Shown here: piece by piece, positions 1-14,922 of the stretch
Numbering within the stretch: position 1 is the stretch's first letter
How the letters are laid out: each line of letters opens with the position of its first letter
DNA from: Acestrorhynchus altus
Lineage: Eukaryota > Chordata > Actinopteri > Characiformes > Acestrorhynchidae
Direction: 5' to 3'
Assembly (NCBI GenBank): GCA_034509495.1
Contig: CM067513.1
Coordinates: forward strand, 17,998,047 to 18,062,046
Length of the DNA: 64,000 nt
Notes under the pieces: generated by a model
What the model saw: the letters and a program-made list of their open reading frames with translations, nothing else
Databases searched by the model: none
What the model was told of the DNA's origin: nothing
Position numbers and translations under genes: made by a program

Positions 1-19
1 AGGTTTTGCAATGTGACGG

Positions 20-265
20 CAGCTGCAAGCACAAGTTGAACTGACCCTGGACAGGCCCCAAGATGAGATAGGGTGGCAGTGATATGAGAAGAACCCATAT
101 AGGCCTCTAACAGCAGGAGGGAAGGACCTTAAAATAGACCACCAAGCCCCACTGGGGTCCCTTTTTTGGTTTTAGGGAGGCAATCTCTTGAAACACTTTG
201 GCAATGGAGATGCAGTTTCAGTAACCTTTCAGAAAGGCTTGGGGTGAAAAAACAGGGGCTATAAG
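20..265 (+). promoter_or_regulatory. Candidate muscle promoter of the actin gene
   Basis: A cluster of muscle-type sites lies just upstream of the actin coding exons. An E-box CAGCTG is at 20-25, a near-CArG (CCCATATAGG) at 94-103, a MEF2-like AT-rich site (CTTAAAATAG, one mismatch) at 128-137, a perfect CArG box CC(T)6GG at 160-169 and a TATA-like CTATAAG at 259-265. SRF binding at CArG boxes drives striated-muscle actin genes. If the TATA-like site is used, a short non-coding exon 1 would follow near 290 and splice to an acceptor at 428-429 or 438-439. The region could instead be intron 1 with an enhancer. Exon 1 was not identified with certainty. Confidence 0.4.
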
Positions 266-448
266 ACAGGTTCTAATCAGTTCTACAATGACTTGTTCTT
301 GGTAGTTAGATAATGATTCTTGTTTGTTGATGTTGTTGTATCAGTTACAGACATAAATCGTCCAGTTGCTCCACCACATGGTGACCTGTCACTCTTAACA
401 TAATCATGCTGTCTCTCCCCCCACCCCAGACCATCCCAGAAACCAACC

Positions 449-3551
<3,103 letters not shown>

Positions 3552-3616
3552 GCCAGCAAACCTCCTTTCAGTCATACATTTGTACTGTCTTTTAATGTAT
3601 ATACATGTCCTGTTGT

Positions 3617-3622
3617 AATAAA
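3617..3622 (+). terminator. Poly(A) signal of the actin gene
   Basis: AATAAA lies 66 bases after the actin stop codon, with T-rich sequence following about 30 bases downstream. This gives a short 3' UTR of about 90 bases. Confidence 0.75.
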
Positions 3623-4184
3623 AGTGGATCATTATAAAAGCAGCTGTCCTCATTTTATTCTTTCTCTTAAGTAGTTAATAGAATAGTTAATACAATCAAT
3701 CAGGAACCTATTGTTACATTCCAGTTTGACACTGCCTAAATCGACTGTAATCCATCAACACTGTGCTATAAATTAATATAAAGGGCTGTATATGTAGACA
3801 ATCATTAAGCTTAGTCTGGAACTGATCTACAATATCAATGGCCTTCCATTATTTACAATCCAATCAGCTCTTTAATTACCATTTTGAACATGGCCCTATC
3901 AACTCGGCTTCTCCCTTTCCCCTCAAATCTCTGGCGTCATCTTAAAGATCGTTCATAGCTCAAGTGGCTTTTGTGAAATGAGACTTCGGTGGGGCAAGGG
4001 ACTAAGTGCTGACAAGAATCAACTTCAACAGCACAACCTGCCCAGAGATCATTGTGACCTGATGCATAAACATTTTTTTCATAATGTTTGCATACTTTGT
4101 TCTGTTAGCTTGGCAGCTCGGTATTCAGCAAGCTGAAGGCTGCACAGCTGACAAGTACAAAACACAAAATACCAATTCTAAATC

Positions 4185-4761
4185 AGGAGCACCACGCCCT
4201 GCTCACTGAGGCCCCCCTCACCCAAGGTCAGCAAGAAGATGACCCAGGTACCCAAAACTCTCTAAACATTCTACACTGTTAAAAGTAGAAGATCCTTGAG
4301 GAACCTTTGGAGGTTCTTCAATTTGCAGTCTAGGGCCAGCGTTTATGTTAGAGGGGCTGATTAGTTTCTAGCTTTTGGTGCTTCGCAGGTACTAAGAAAC
4401 ATTTATACAGTTCTTTGTTACAATGTCTTACTCCTTTTTTTGAGTTTCATGTAAAATTTATTTTACATCAGCTGTGTCTTATTTGATTGAATGTTTTCTT
4501 GCCAACAAAATACTTATAGGTTATTTTCTCATGTTTCATACAAAAAGACAAACAAAAATCACCCTTCAAAGCTTTCGCTGTGTTATACAATGTTATTCTG
4601 TCAAGTTTCATATTCAATTTATTACATCAACTGTCTTCTTGGAACCCTTATCCTTATATTGAAGGTTCCTTCAAGCAACTAAAGAGGTTCCTCTGCAGTG
4701 TCACATTGAATAACATGCTTGAGACCTTTAAGAACACTGCCATTGATGTGAACCAGTATGT
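4185..4761 (+). pseudogene. Relic of a second actin gene (exon 4 and exon 5 pieces)
   Basis: 4185-4247 closely resembles the 3' half of actin exon 4 (1479-1541), including the GAGCACC start, the CTGCTCACTGAGGC block, the end AAGATGACCCAG and a following GTACC donor; small indels break the frame. 4712-4753 resembles the start of exon 5 (by my count about 31 of 42 positions agree, beginning with ATG-x-TT-GAGACCTT). The two pieces are in gene order and orientation. They are about 460 bases apart instead of 97 because a foreign inverted-repeat element (about 4273-4701) sits in the relic intron. No other actin exon was recognised nearby. This is probably the decayed remnant of a tandem actin duplicate. 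Confidence 0.75.
4273..4701. mobile_element. Short inverted-repeat element inside the actin relic
   Basis: The left end begins ACACTGTTAAAAGTAGAAGA and continues into a GGAACC/GGTTCTT motif. The right end, read on the other strand, begins ACACTGCAGAGGAACC with a similar GGAACCTT run. The terminal repeats are imperfect. A second copy with the same end sequence (TTAAAAGTACAAGATCCTC on the minus strand) ends near 28966. No coding sequence, so a non-autonomous DNA element. The superfamily is not assigned. Confidence 0.5.
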
Positions 4762-5742
4762 GTAGGTGTATGAAATGTTTGACAGTACTGCTGCTAGGCT
4801 AGAGATAATGCAAAAAGAATGTTCAGGCAGCCCAAAAAAACAATGTTTTTAAAAAAAATCATGCTCATTACCATGTAAAATGGACATGCAAAAGTAGACT
4901 ATTCAAGTTTCATCTTTATACAAGTATCTTTAAACCAGTGATTCACAAGTAACTGACAGAATAAACAGCAGCTGTCCACGCTGCACAAACACATGCTGTA
5001 GAAACAAAAATAGGATTCAAAATAGCCGAGTGAGGAAAATCTAGGATGGCTGTCACAGGTGCCAACTTATAGAAGGGTCATTTGGTCAATGAGCTCTTCA
5101 AAACTAAAGAAAATGTTGGGCAATGCAACCTCAAATCTAGAACCACACATGAGAAAAAACTATGATTATAAAACTAGTGAACAGTGTGAAATAGCCATAG
5201 TAGAGGCTCAGTGTGAATTTAAGTTTTCCAGGTTGCACATTTCACTCATTGGATATTGCCAGATTTTCACAGCAGTCACAGCAGTGATATATTTTTGAAG
5301 TACTATCTAAATGAACCATAAAGCCAAAACAGCAAAGATTTGATATGTTTATTTCAGATCATAGAAAAGGAAAACTGAATTAAAAACTTAACTGAAAATT
5401 TATTTTCTTATCTGAAATGATCGTATAATACTTTCCCCCACATGTATTCTTAAGGGGGTCATTTTGACTAACAGGAGAGAAAACAAATTGTGTAAATGTT
5501 TTAATCATAGAGGCTATTGAAAATATACATGTAGTGGGTTTTGTAGTGGGTCCCCCAATGTACTGATTTTAAAACATAAAAATATTCCATGCACCATCTT
5601 TGTGCAGTTTTACTATCCGTTCCCATTTGTTGTTAATGGGGCATTTATTACAACACCATACTACCATACCAGCACTTCAACAAAGCAATATTTTACCCAT
5701 GATTGTATGATTATGAAGGTACCTTATTAAGTAGTAGGAGTA

Positions 5743-5755
5743 CTGGTGGTGGTAG

Positions 5756-5811
<56 letters not shown>

Positions 5812-5841
5812 GTAGTAGTAGTAGTAGTAGTAGTAGGGGTA

Positions 5842-5882
<41 letters not shown>

Positions 5883-6053
5883 TAGTATTAGTAGTAGTAG
5901 TAGTAGTAGTAGTTGTTGTTGTTGTTGTAGGGGTATAGTAGTAGTAGTAGTAGTAGTTGTTGTTGTTGTTGTTGTTGTTGTTTTTGTAGGGGTATAGTAG
6001 TAGTAGTAGTAGTAGTAGTAGTTGTTGTTGTTGTTGTTGTTGTTGTAGGGGTA

Positions 6054-6103
<50 letters not shown>

Positions 6104-6114
6104 TTGTTGTTGTT
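5743..6114. repeat. Compound trinucleotide array with a repeated GGGGTATA spacer
   Basis: An (ATT)n tract (about 5760-5808) runs into (AGT)n. A module of (TTG)n or (AGT)n, then GTAGGGGTATA, then (GTA)n, recurs four times (GGGGTATA near 5836, 5932, 5990 and 6048). This looks like higher-order amplification of a composite unit. Apparent ORFs here are low-complexity artefacts. Confidence 0.9.
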
Positions 6115-6283
6115 GTTGCTGTTGGTGCTTAATGTTAACGTTATTGTTGCTGTTGCTTGTTGTCATTCTGCCCGCTCGTTATACCGTTGTTGTTGTTGTC
6201 AGTCATCGGGTCACCGTCATTTCGTCATTTGCCCTGTTATACGTGTTGTTGTTGTTACAGCCGTTCGTCATTGCCTGCCGTTA

Positions 6284-6286
6284 TGC

Positions 6287-6317
<31 letters not shown>
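6284..6317. repeat. (GTT)n microsatellite
   Basis: About eleven GTT units, separated from the larger trinucleotide array by about 170 bases of ordinary sequence that also contains scattered GTT runs. Confidence 0.9.
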
Positions 6318-6836
6318 AAGAGTCCCACCGATCTGTCGAAATTGGAGTGATCACTTTTATAGCCTTTAATGAACAACACAATATATAATACTTAAAAGAC
6401 AAACATAATGTCAAATTAAATCAATTATTTAAAATTTAATGTATTCCCACATGAATCCTGTTTTATAAGTTAATATTTTCATCCAAATTCCATTTCAGCT
6501 CATTCCACTGGCACTGGAATGAGGGTCCATCATTTCCACAATTTGGTGCTGAAGGGCTCCCCTAGCTGACCTCTATTGAGCATGGTCACCTGCTGGGTCA
6601 TATGCAGCTTTTCCTCTGTTCAATTCCATTACAAAGCTTTTTTACTGGAAATTATGTATAAACTGGATCACCAGTCTCCACTAATAAGTAGAGGTGTCAA
6701 CAAATAGTTGGTTGTTTTTGTTTTGTTTGTTTTTAACCAAGCTAATAGTTCCATTTGAGGATGAGGTTGAGGTTGCTTATTAAAGGAAAAGGCTGAGATC
6801 TGGAGGCCGAGGTGAGAGAGCATAGGAATATAATAA

Positions 6837-6921
<85 letters not shown>
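6837..6921. repeat. (CA)n-(TA)n-(TG)n microsatellite
   Basis: A CA tract, a short TA bridge and a long TG tract form a self-complementary structure (CA pairs with TG). Confidence 0.9.
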
Positions 6922-6923
<2 letters not shown>

Positions 6924-7849
6924 ACATCTGAACTTACATTTATATATATATAATTTTTTTTTTTACTGTTCGGATAATCACACAGATTGAACAGAGATGT
7001 TCACAATCATTTCTTTATTAAGATCTATAGCCAGTGCTATGTGCTATGGCTTTATTTTTTATGATCATTTGTAACTAATCTAACCATTTTCTGTAAATTG
7101 AGTACTGTGTAAAAGCCAGGCTGTCAGGAATATTGTTTAAAATGGTTGATGTTAGCAGCAAGTGTATTTTGTCTGTAAGAACTCTATTTAACATTACAAT
7201 GACTAGAGGAACAGAACCGTTTTTGTTCACCATGAACTCCAGCCATGATTCACTCCAGTGAAATTCTACTTAAGGTTAACTTAACAGACCAGGTCCAAAC
7301 CAGTTTCAATGTGTTGTGTTTATGTGTTTATTGAAATGTATTCTACTGTAATTGAAAAAAATTCTGCTGAGATAAACAACATTACACATTGTTCTGTCAG
7401 ATTAGGGCCTCTGTTTGCTCTTAAAACAGTTTAATGATTGACTGATTAGATAGTGGTATGAATGAGTTGGTGCAGGAGCTTCACGGGTGCCGAGCACCCA
7501 ATGAGACCTTACACAAAAACTTATATTTTAACAAAATTGGACTGTTAATTTCAACCAAATCTAACAAACAAACAAAGATTTGTAATTGTATCTAATAAGA
7601 GAAAAAATAACAGATCTATTTCTATGTATAGCCTTTTTCTGATTGGTCATTGAGCTGAGTGAAAGAGAGAAAGGAGAGCTGTGGTTAGTGTATCAAAATA
7701 ATTTAAATTATATCAGACACATTAATAATCTGTTATCAATATTATAAAGACTGTGTACAGATTCTGTGGATATGATCGGTACATACAAACTACTACACAC
7801 ACACGTGATAGGTGTGTTAATTTCATTTTACACACTGGGACAACTGAGG

Positions 7850-8080
7850 CCTGGTAGTTAGCATAGTGATTGCTGGTTCAATCCCCTAAACTGGCAGGAC
7901 ATGAGTGAAGTGCCCCTGAGGAAGGCACTTTACTCCACACCTGCGCCCAGGATGTGGTAGATAGGGCTGCCCACTGCCCCGGGCACATGTGCTCACTGCC
8001 CCTGAGTGTCTGAATTCACTAGTAAGTATGTGTGTGTTTTACTGGGAGGATGAGTCAAATGTGGAGGGTAAAAATGGATC
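7850..8080 (+). mobile_element. tRNA-derived SINE
   Basis: A Pol III B-box-like sequence GGTTCAATCCC is at 7875-7885, preceded by a degenerate A-box region (TAGTTAGCATAGTG). The body follows the familiar teleost SINE order: a GGCAGGACATGAGTGAAGTGC block, a GAAGGCAC block, GATAGGGCTGCCCACTGCCCC, and a GTGCTCACTGCCCC block. It ends in a TGTGTGTTTTACTGGGAGGATGA-like tail. Common in otophysan fish genomes. The exact family name is not assigned. Confidence 0.75.
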
Positions 8081-8179
8081 TATATGCACATTTACATCTT
8101 TTCACCAGATAAGAAGGTGAAATACTTTTACTTTTATTTTGAGAAAAAAAATCCTATCAGAATAGCAGCTCTATATCTC

Positions 8180-8186
<7 letters not shown>

Positions 8187-8249
<63 letters not shown>
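8187..8249. repeat. (TA)n microsatellite
   Basis: About 31 TA units, immediately before the arhgap11a promoter region. Confidence 0.95.
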
Positions 8250-8252
<3 letters not shown>

Positions 8253-8426
8253 GAACTGCTTATATATGAAATGAGTTAAAAGCAGAGCTGCAGAGCTGCT
8301 GTTATACAACATATGGCAGCTCCCCATTTAACCAGATCTATTACTGCACTTTTTGTGTATAAAAATAATATTTTGAATTATTATTTTAAATAATTTGGTT
8401 ATAAAAATATAACTACGCACCCCGGT

Positions 8427-8544
8427 CACGTGTCCAGTTTAACCAATCAGATGGCGCGACAGAGCGCGGTGACGCTGGCGCTGAGAAATTTGAACATTCT
8501 GCAGCCAATCAGAGCGAGGCACACGAGCGGCGCTACCGTTTGAA
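8427..8544 (+). promoter_or_regulatory. arhgap11a promoter: CCAAT boxes plus CHR-type elements
   Basis: A GC-richer stretch upstream of exon 1 carries an E-box CACGTG (8427-8432), two CCAAT boxes in the same orientation (8443-8447 and 8505-8509, both in CCAATCAGA context, the NF-Y preference) and two TTTGAA motifs (8489-8494 and 8539-8544). TTTGAA is the cell-cycle homology region (CHR) bound by the DREAM/MuvB complex. CCAAT boxes followed by a CHR near the start site are the hallmark of G2/M genes, and ARHGAP11A is a mitotic RhoGAP. No TATA box was seen. Confidence 0.65.
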
Positions 8545-8909
8545 AGGCCGGAGCGGAAGGGAGTGGAAACAGATGTTTACTAAGCGGGGCAGACGACGGC
8601 ATTAATTCGGTTTCTGAAATGGTTTAAAGGCTGGACTGTTACGGGTGTGAAAATGCTGGATAGGTGGGCCAGTACTGGTGTGTTTCTAACGCGCTTTTTA
8701 ACGTTAGAGAGCTGCTGACGGTAACGGAGCGTGGTCGGTTGTATCTGAATACAGTATGCGCCTATTTAACGGATAGGATTCCTCCTCAGGCCTCGTGTCT
8801 GAATTTAGGTGTTCATTTAGTGTTGACGCGCCGACTAAGTTTGTCGAGCTTCTTGAATTAGCTGTTTATGTGACTGGTGTTCACAGAGCTTCTGTAGGCT
8901 TTAGCTCTG

Positions 8910-9013
8910 TCGGGTTGTAGAGGAGTCCTAGTCAGCTCGGTTGGATTGTAGAGGAGTCCTGGTCAGGTTGTAGAAGAGCCCTGGTCAGCTGTGTCGGATT
9001 GTAGAGGAGTTCA
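8910..9013 (+). repeat. Imperfect tandem repeat in the arhgap11a 5' leader
   Basis: Four degenerate units of 25-40 bases built on GGATTGTAGAGGAGTCCTGG and CAGCT lie just before the start codon, with unit starts near 8911, 8942, 8967 and 8997. They are probably in the 5' UTR. No function is known. Confidence 0.7.
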
Positions 9014-9047
9014 GCACTGGGAAAGGGAAGGTCTTCTGTAAAGCACA

Positions 9048-12000
9048 ATGAAGACCATGGAGAGGAACGTGGTGCGTCTGGCCGTGGTGCAGCACCTTCG
9101 TGCAATGTATGGCATAAAGACTAAAAACTGGAACAAAAGCAAAAGGGGCAGCAGCAAGTTGACAACTGGCAACTCGGTAAGTTGACGAGGATCTTCGCTC
9201 ATCTTTATTTAAGTTCTTCTTAACTGATTTTCAGCTAGAAGTGTTAACTGCATAGATGTTCAGCTTTCAAACATATTTAGAGTTGGAAGACCTGCTTGCT
9301 TGCATGTAATGTGTTGCATGTTTGCCCTCTCACTGTGAAACCTGGTTATTTTGCAAGTCATCTGGTCATTGTCTCTGAAGATACTGTCACTGTAAGTGAG
9401 AGGGTTACACAATTTCCTCCTGTGTGAAATACTTGGCCACATGACTGACTTGGGTTGTAAATCTTACAATGTACACTAATGATTCCTTATAGACATAATT
9501 TCATCTAACAATGCATTACATCACAGCATATCTGATCAGGTTAGTTAAAATCTAATGTCTCCTAATTTGGGAACACTATTGTTTCCTCCTTTCACAAGCA
9601 GGAAGGCTCAGGGAATGATTGCTGTCAGATCAACACACTGAAGTCTGTATAAGATGATGGGTTGTAGGTGATTCTGTAAACTGGTTTTAAATGTTCTACT
9701 CTCTGCCTGCTAATAACATTAATCAGAGTAAGTTATTGGTCCCATTTAACTTCTACTTTGCTAGCTGTTCACTGTTCATTAAGTTTATTTTGTTTGGAAT
9801 TCATGTTTGACAAACACCTTTTAATGTATTTCTTACGTCGGTAGTATTGGAATTTTTGTTTATTTATTTATTTATTTATTTATTTATTAACAAGCCTGCG
9901 GCTTCTACTTTCCGTTGGAAGTAAATTGAGTAATCAAATTTGGCGGCTGGCGGGTGACTTATGTTTTCAAATGAACAGTCCTCTGCTTGTTCACTTTGTT
10001 TTTTTATTTTTTGTTGACTGACTCAGGAAGACTTATTTGCTTGTCTGACCTGAGAGTCTGATTAGATGATGTAGAAAAGAAAAAAAGTCCTACAGCTATG
10101 AAGCACTGCTCATAAACAACTTGGCTTGACTTGACATTTTTTCTCTTGTGGAGGCTTGTCATGAAATGTATTGGACTCCTTTCATTTAAAGCTAATATGG
10201 GCAGAATTGATCCTCTTGAAATGCTAATGTTCTACTGTATGTGTCTTTTTGTTTTAGGTGAAGGTTTTTGGGGTTGCTTTAGAAAATCTTCCACATTGTC
10301 ATGTGCTAGACTATGGAGATATTCCCTGGTAAGATTGCCAAATGTGACACTGTTAAATGTCATTTTATTTGAAAAGTTGTTTGTGTGTGTGTGTGTGTGT
10401 TTATACACACACACACAAAATAAACTTTTTAAAGCAAAAAACGAGGGAGAGAGATCTCACTACTTTTAAACTCTGTTTACTATGTTATTTCCTGCAGATA
10501 CCCCAGATTTACTTCCTTAGTGTAACCAGTGCTACTTAAATTTAAAATGCAAGGCCCTCTGTAACTGTTTCTGAGGATATTGTTTTGCAGCAAACTTTTT
10601 AATGAATTTATTTTTTGCTTTAAAAAGTTTGCTGATATAGAACCACAAATTTTTGGTAATATTGAAGAACTTGATTAGACGAAGAATGATCGATCAGCAA
10701 TTTATTGGTATCGGTTGATTTTCAAGTTGATCCTGAAAGTGGGTCAGGTCATAGGAGACATTTTTTGTGAGCTGCATTGCAAGTCAGTTTTGGACTTTTT
10801 TGTGAAAGATACCATTAATATCTGTCTTCAAAACAGAGCTTTATAGATATAAACACAGATTTATATTTTTCCGTATAAATCAAACTGTGAGAAATGCATT
10901 ATCAAGTTTGTTTGGAAAGTTTTAGTTTCAAAAACATTGCTGGTGAGGTGCATCTATTCATACTCCTAATTTAAAGACTTTGTAAACATATGTGCAAATC
11001 ATAGTTTGCAGTATACAATCAAACACATTTCACTAACAGACTGTCTCTCAACTTGCATAGCTTCCTTGTGGATGCCTGTACATGCCTTATGTCTCATTTG
11101 GATACAGAGGGCCTGTTTAGAAAATCAGGTTCCATTGTTAGAGTGAAGGCTATTCGGGTGAGTAATTACCTTTCTGAGTTTTCTAACCTTTCATGGAGAG
11201 GCACTTGCTGGGACCCCTGTTTGAACAGTGGCTGTATTGTTTTGACCCTGTAGGCTAAGCTGGATCAGGCCGAGGAGTGTCTGTCTACTGCCCTCCCGCT
11301 GGACTTGGCTGGGCTTTTAAAACAGTTTTTTCGTGAGCTTCCTGAACCAATCCTGTCCACAGACCTGCAGAGTGCCTTTTTAAAAGCCCAGGAGCTGCCC
11401 ACCTTGGAGGAAAGAACATCAGCCACTATTCTGCTGTCTTGTGTACTACCTCATGAGAATGTAAACATTCTGCGCTACTTCTTCAGCTTTCTAAAGAGGG
11501 TCTCTCAAAGGTGAGCTTTAGAAGAATGATGTTTGTAGTCTCTGCTGTTAATTACCAGATCACTACAGTTGAGAAATGTCAACATTGTCTACTTAAAATG
11601 ACACATTTAATGTACTGTATACACATCAGAAGTTTGACACAATAGTTTTATATAGTCATTTTTACGGTGTGCAGTGGTTCTATGTGCTTTCCAGTACTCA
11701 ATACAATAATTTTATATAGACAGTCTGAATGTTGGGTAAATTTCTTCTGAATTAAGTCCTATAGTCAGTTAATAGAATGGCAGTTGAGCTCAGTCTTGCA
11801 AAAATGGTTTCTTGCTGTGAACAAAGCTAATTTGCTCCAAGATGGGGCAAGGCATGGCTGCTGTGTCACGAGCCCCCTCTAGTTTTTGTAGTTTTTTGTT
11901 AATTGTGCCCCATTCATATGGGTTGCATGCCTGCTGGAGACGCCAGAAAATAGGCAGGAGAGCTGGTGTCCTCATCAGGCTGAGACTATAAATTTGCCAG

Positions 12001-14869
12001 CCGGTGTTTTCTGATCAGTCTGGTGTGATGGGAGGGAATGTACAGTGCGAGTCTTTCTGCTCCCCAGACCCGGAATATCTGATCAACTTATGCAGACCAG
12101 GGTGGCTTCCCAGGGTGATTTCCGGGTCAGTGGCTGCAGCTGTGTACATGAACCTACAGACTGACAGACCTGGCAGTCGAGAACATGTACAAGATATTCA
12201 GCAAACCTGAAACCACGCACCTGGAGACATTTAATAAAGCCAACCTGAAGAAAGTCTCTTCAAAGTACTTCCAACACATTACATGGTACTACGTGGAAAA
12301 CACGAACATTGGACCACTGTTACACCACCTTCTGGGAGGCATGCAAAGCCATTCCCTGACCTCCATTCTGCAAATTGGATCACTCCTCTATCCTGCTCCT
12401 GCCCTCTTATAAGCCAAAGGTGAAACGGGAAACACCTAACATCAAGGAGGTTCACCGCTGGTCGGACCATTCAGACATTATACTCCACGGCTGTTTTGAT
12501 CACGTGGAGTGGGAGCTGTGTCTTGATTAACAGCATTGATGAATATGCTGATTCACTGGATTCATCAGGATGTGCATAGAGGATGTTGTGCCCACATACA
12601 GTTTGTTTACCCCAATCAGAAGCCATGGCTCGGCTGTGAAGTTCACACAGCTCCGGATGCACACAAGTGATCAGTTAGGAGTCTTTGCAGACCTTTTCAA
12701 CACCTCTCTCTCCCTCTGTCGTGCCAGCATGCTTCAAACTGGCCACCATTGTCCCTGTCTCGGGTACTCTGACCTCCTCACTGCCTGCCACTGCAATTTG
12801 CATACACTGCTCTGATCATGCAATTGCCCTCAGTCTGCACACTGCCCTCTTCCACCGGAACAAAAAGAACATGTAAGTGAGAATGCTGTTTGTGGACTAC
12901 ACTTTAGCATTCAAAACCAACCAATCCCTGCAGCTCGACATGCAGCTCCACGATCTGTCTGAACAGCTGTCTGTGCAGCTGGATCCTAATCTTCTTAACG
13001 TGCCTTCTACCGTCAGCAGGTGATGGTCAGAAACACATCCTTCTCACTGATCCTCAACACAGCCCACTCCTGTACTCCCTGTACACCCATAACTGCATAG
13101 CCTGACACAGCTCCAATGTCATGGTTAAATTTGCTGACAACACAACAATCATGGGCCTGTTCTCATCTAATGACACTGAGACAGCCTACAGAGAAGTCCA
13201 CCTCCTGACACACTGGTGACAGGAAAACGGCCTCTAAAGGTCAGCAAAACCAAAGAGCTCAGGGTGGACTTCAGGAGAGTGAACACTCCCTTGTCTCCAT
13301 CAGCAGCTTCTTCCCCGGGTCACCAGGCAACTAAACAGTCAGTACCCCGGTGTTGTCATTCACAGCTAGTTACAATCCTTCTCGCCTGTCTCATCACACA
13401 ATCACCCCTTCACACCACATAAACTTTCTCCACTATAGTCACTACCGGAGCGGAAGTTAGCTGCTCAGTTACATTCCACCCACACTACAGCTACATCTGA
13501 TTTTATACCCACTGCATGCAAATATAATGCAAACAATTCTTTTTATAACTTCTCTCTCTCTCTCTCTCCTTTGTTTTTTTATGCTTCTGCTGTGAGGGAC
13601 TTGCTTCTACATTTTTCCATCAGCTTTACAGCTGTGTAATGTGATGACAATAAAACTTGATTTGATTTTGATTTGAGTAAACAGCAGCAGCGCATGACGC
13701 CGCCACCTTCACCATGCTTAACAGTTGCTGTATTGTTCTTGGGGTTGATTGAAATGTTCCTCTGGAGTCCTTCCTTCTTGTCTCAAGTCTATGGCAATGT
13801 AAAACTTGCATGACTGCAGGCAGTGACTCTGTTGTTCCAGGAGCTTCCATGTCTTGTGCCTTTTAGGTTTTTTAGGTTGTTCTTGACTATTTGGTTATAA
13901 CTATAATAAGGTAGTTTGAACCAATGATCTTGGTATTTTTAATTAAATAGCTCCTAAAATTTTCTGTCCAAAAATGTCTAAATCAACTTGTGAAAATAAG
14001 CAATCATGACAACTGTCTCTCTCTTTCAGATGTGGTGAAAACAAGATGGACAGCAGCAACCTGTCTGTTATCTTTGCTCCAAACCTCCTTCACTGTGGAG
14101 ATGGGACAGAGAAGAGGAGTACCAGTACTGAGAAGAAACTAAAACTTCAAGCTGCTGTTGTGCAGTGTCTCATTGATAATGCTGAAGACTTGGGTAATTT
14201 TTATGACTATTATATCATGAGCCTGTTCATGTTATTTCCAATGTGAGAAGTAGTGAAAGTGTGTGTGTGTGTGTGTGTGTACATGTACAGGTATAGTGCC
14301 AGAGTTCCTCGTTGCCAAAGTTCCAGCAATGCTGGGCTGTGAATCTGGAGTGTTTTCCCCAGCAGATGCTGTGGAGGCTGGAAATACACCTTCAGGGGTA
14401 AAAAGATGCAGGCGCAGTTTTGGAGGTGAGAGATGTGTGTGAACGCAGATCTTGTCTTTGAAATAGAAGTTCAGTAGACGTGTGTGTTTTATTCAATATA
14501 GAGATCTGTTTTATGTTAAAATTTGTTTCAAAGTAAATTACAAAAACATAGGTCTTCACAGATGAGCTTTGTTTTGCATTCCAGATGTGGTAAATGGAGC
14601 TCTGAGTAAATTAAAAAGTAATAGAACCCCCTCTCTTACACCTCAGTCTGATGGACCAGGTAGGTTATACTCAGGTTAGGCTTTGCTACAGACCAGCTAA
14701 ATGCATGCAGGTTACCTTACCACAGTAGCTAAGCTGAAACCAATCTGTATAGAGGAAATAAACTTTCCTTATTAAATATCTGCTTGCTGAAAGATTTGCC
14801 AAAAATCAGTGTTCAGTTATGAATTGTTCAGTCTCTTGTAGACATTTTCTTGCTGCTATAAATGAATGG

Positions 14870-14922
<53 letters not shown>

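Larger units (their letters stand above)
3640..8400. other. Intergenic region between actc1 and arhgap11a
   Basis: It contains the actin relic, an inserted inverted-repeat element, trinucleotide and dinucleotide arrays, and one SINE. The remaining AT-rich DNA (about 3660-4180, 4770-5740, 6320-6830 and 6930-7850) shows no exon, RNA gene or repeat that I recognise. Confidence 0.7.

Noticed and set aside
5888..6166. Open frames rich in Tyr, Gln, Val or Leu
   Set aside because: They are translations of trinucleotide microsatellites.
7875..7885. tRNA-like B-box
   Set aside because: No cloverleaf or acceptor stem can be formed; it belongs to a SINE.
10131..10469. 112-codon frame across an arhgap11a exon
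   Set aside because: It crosses the exon boundary in a different frame from the gene and runs into a TG repeat.
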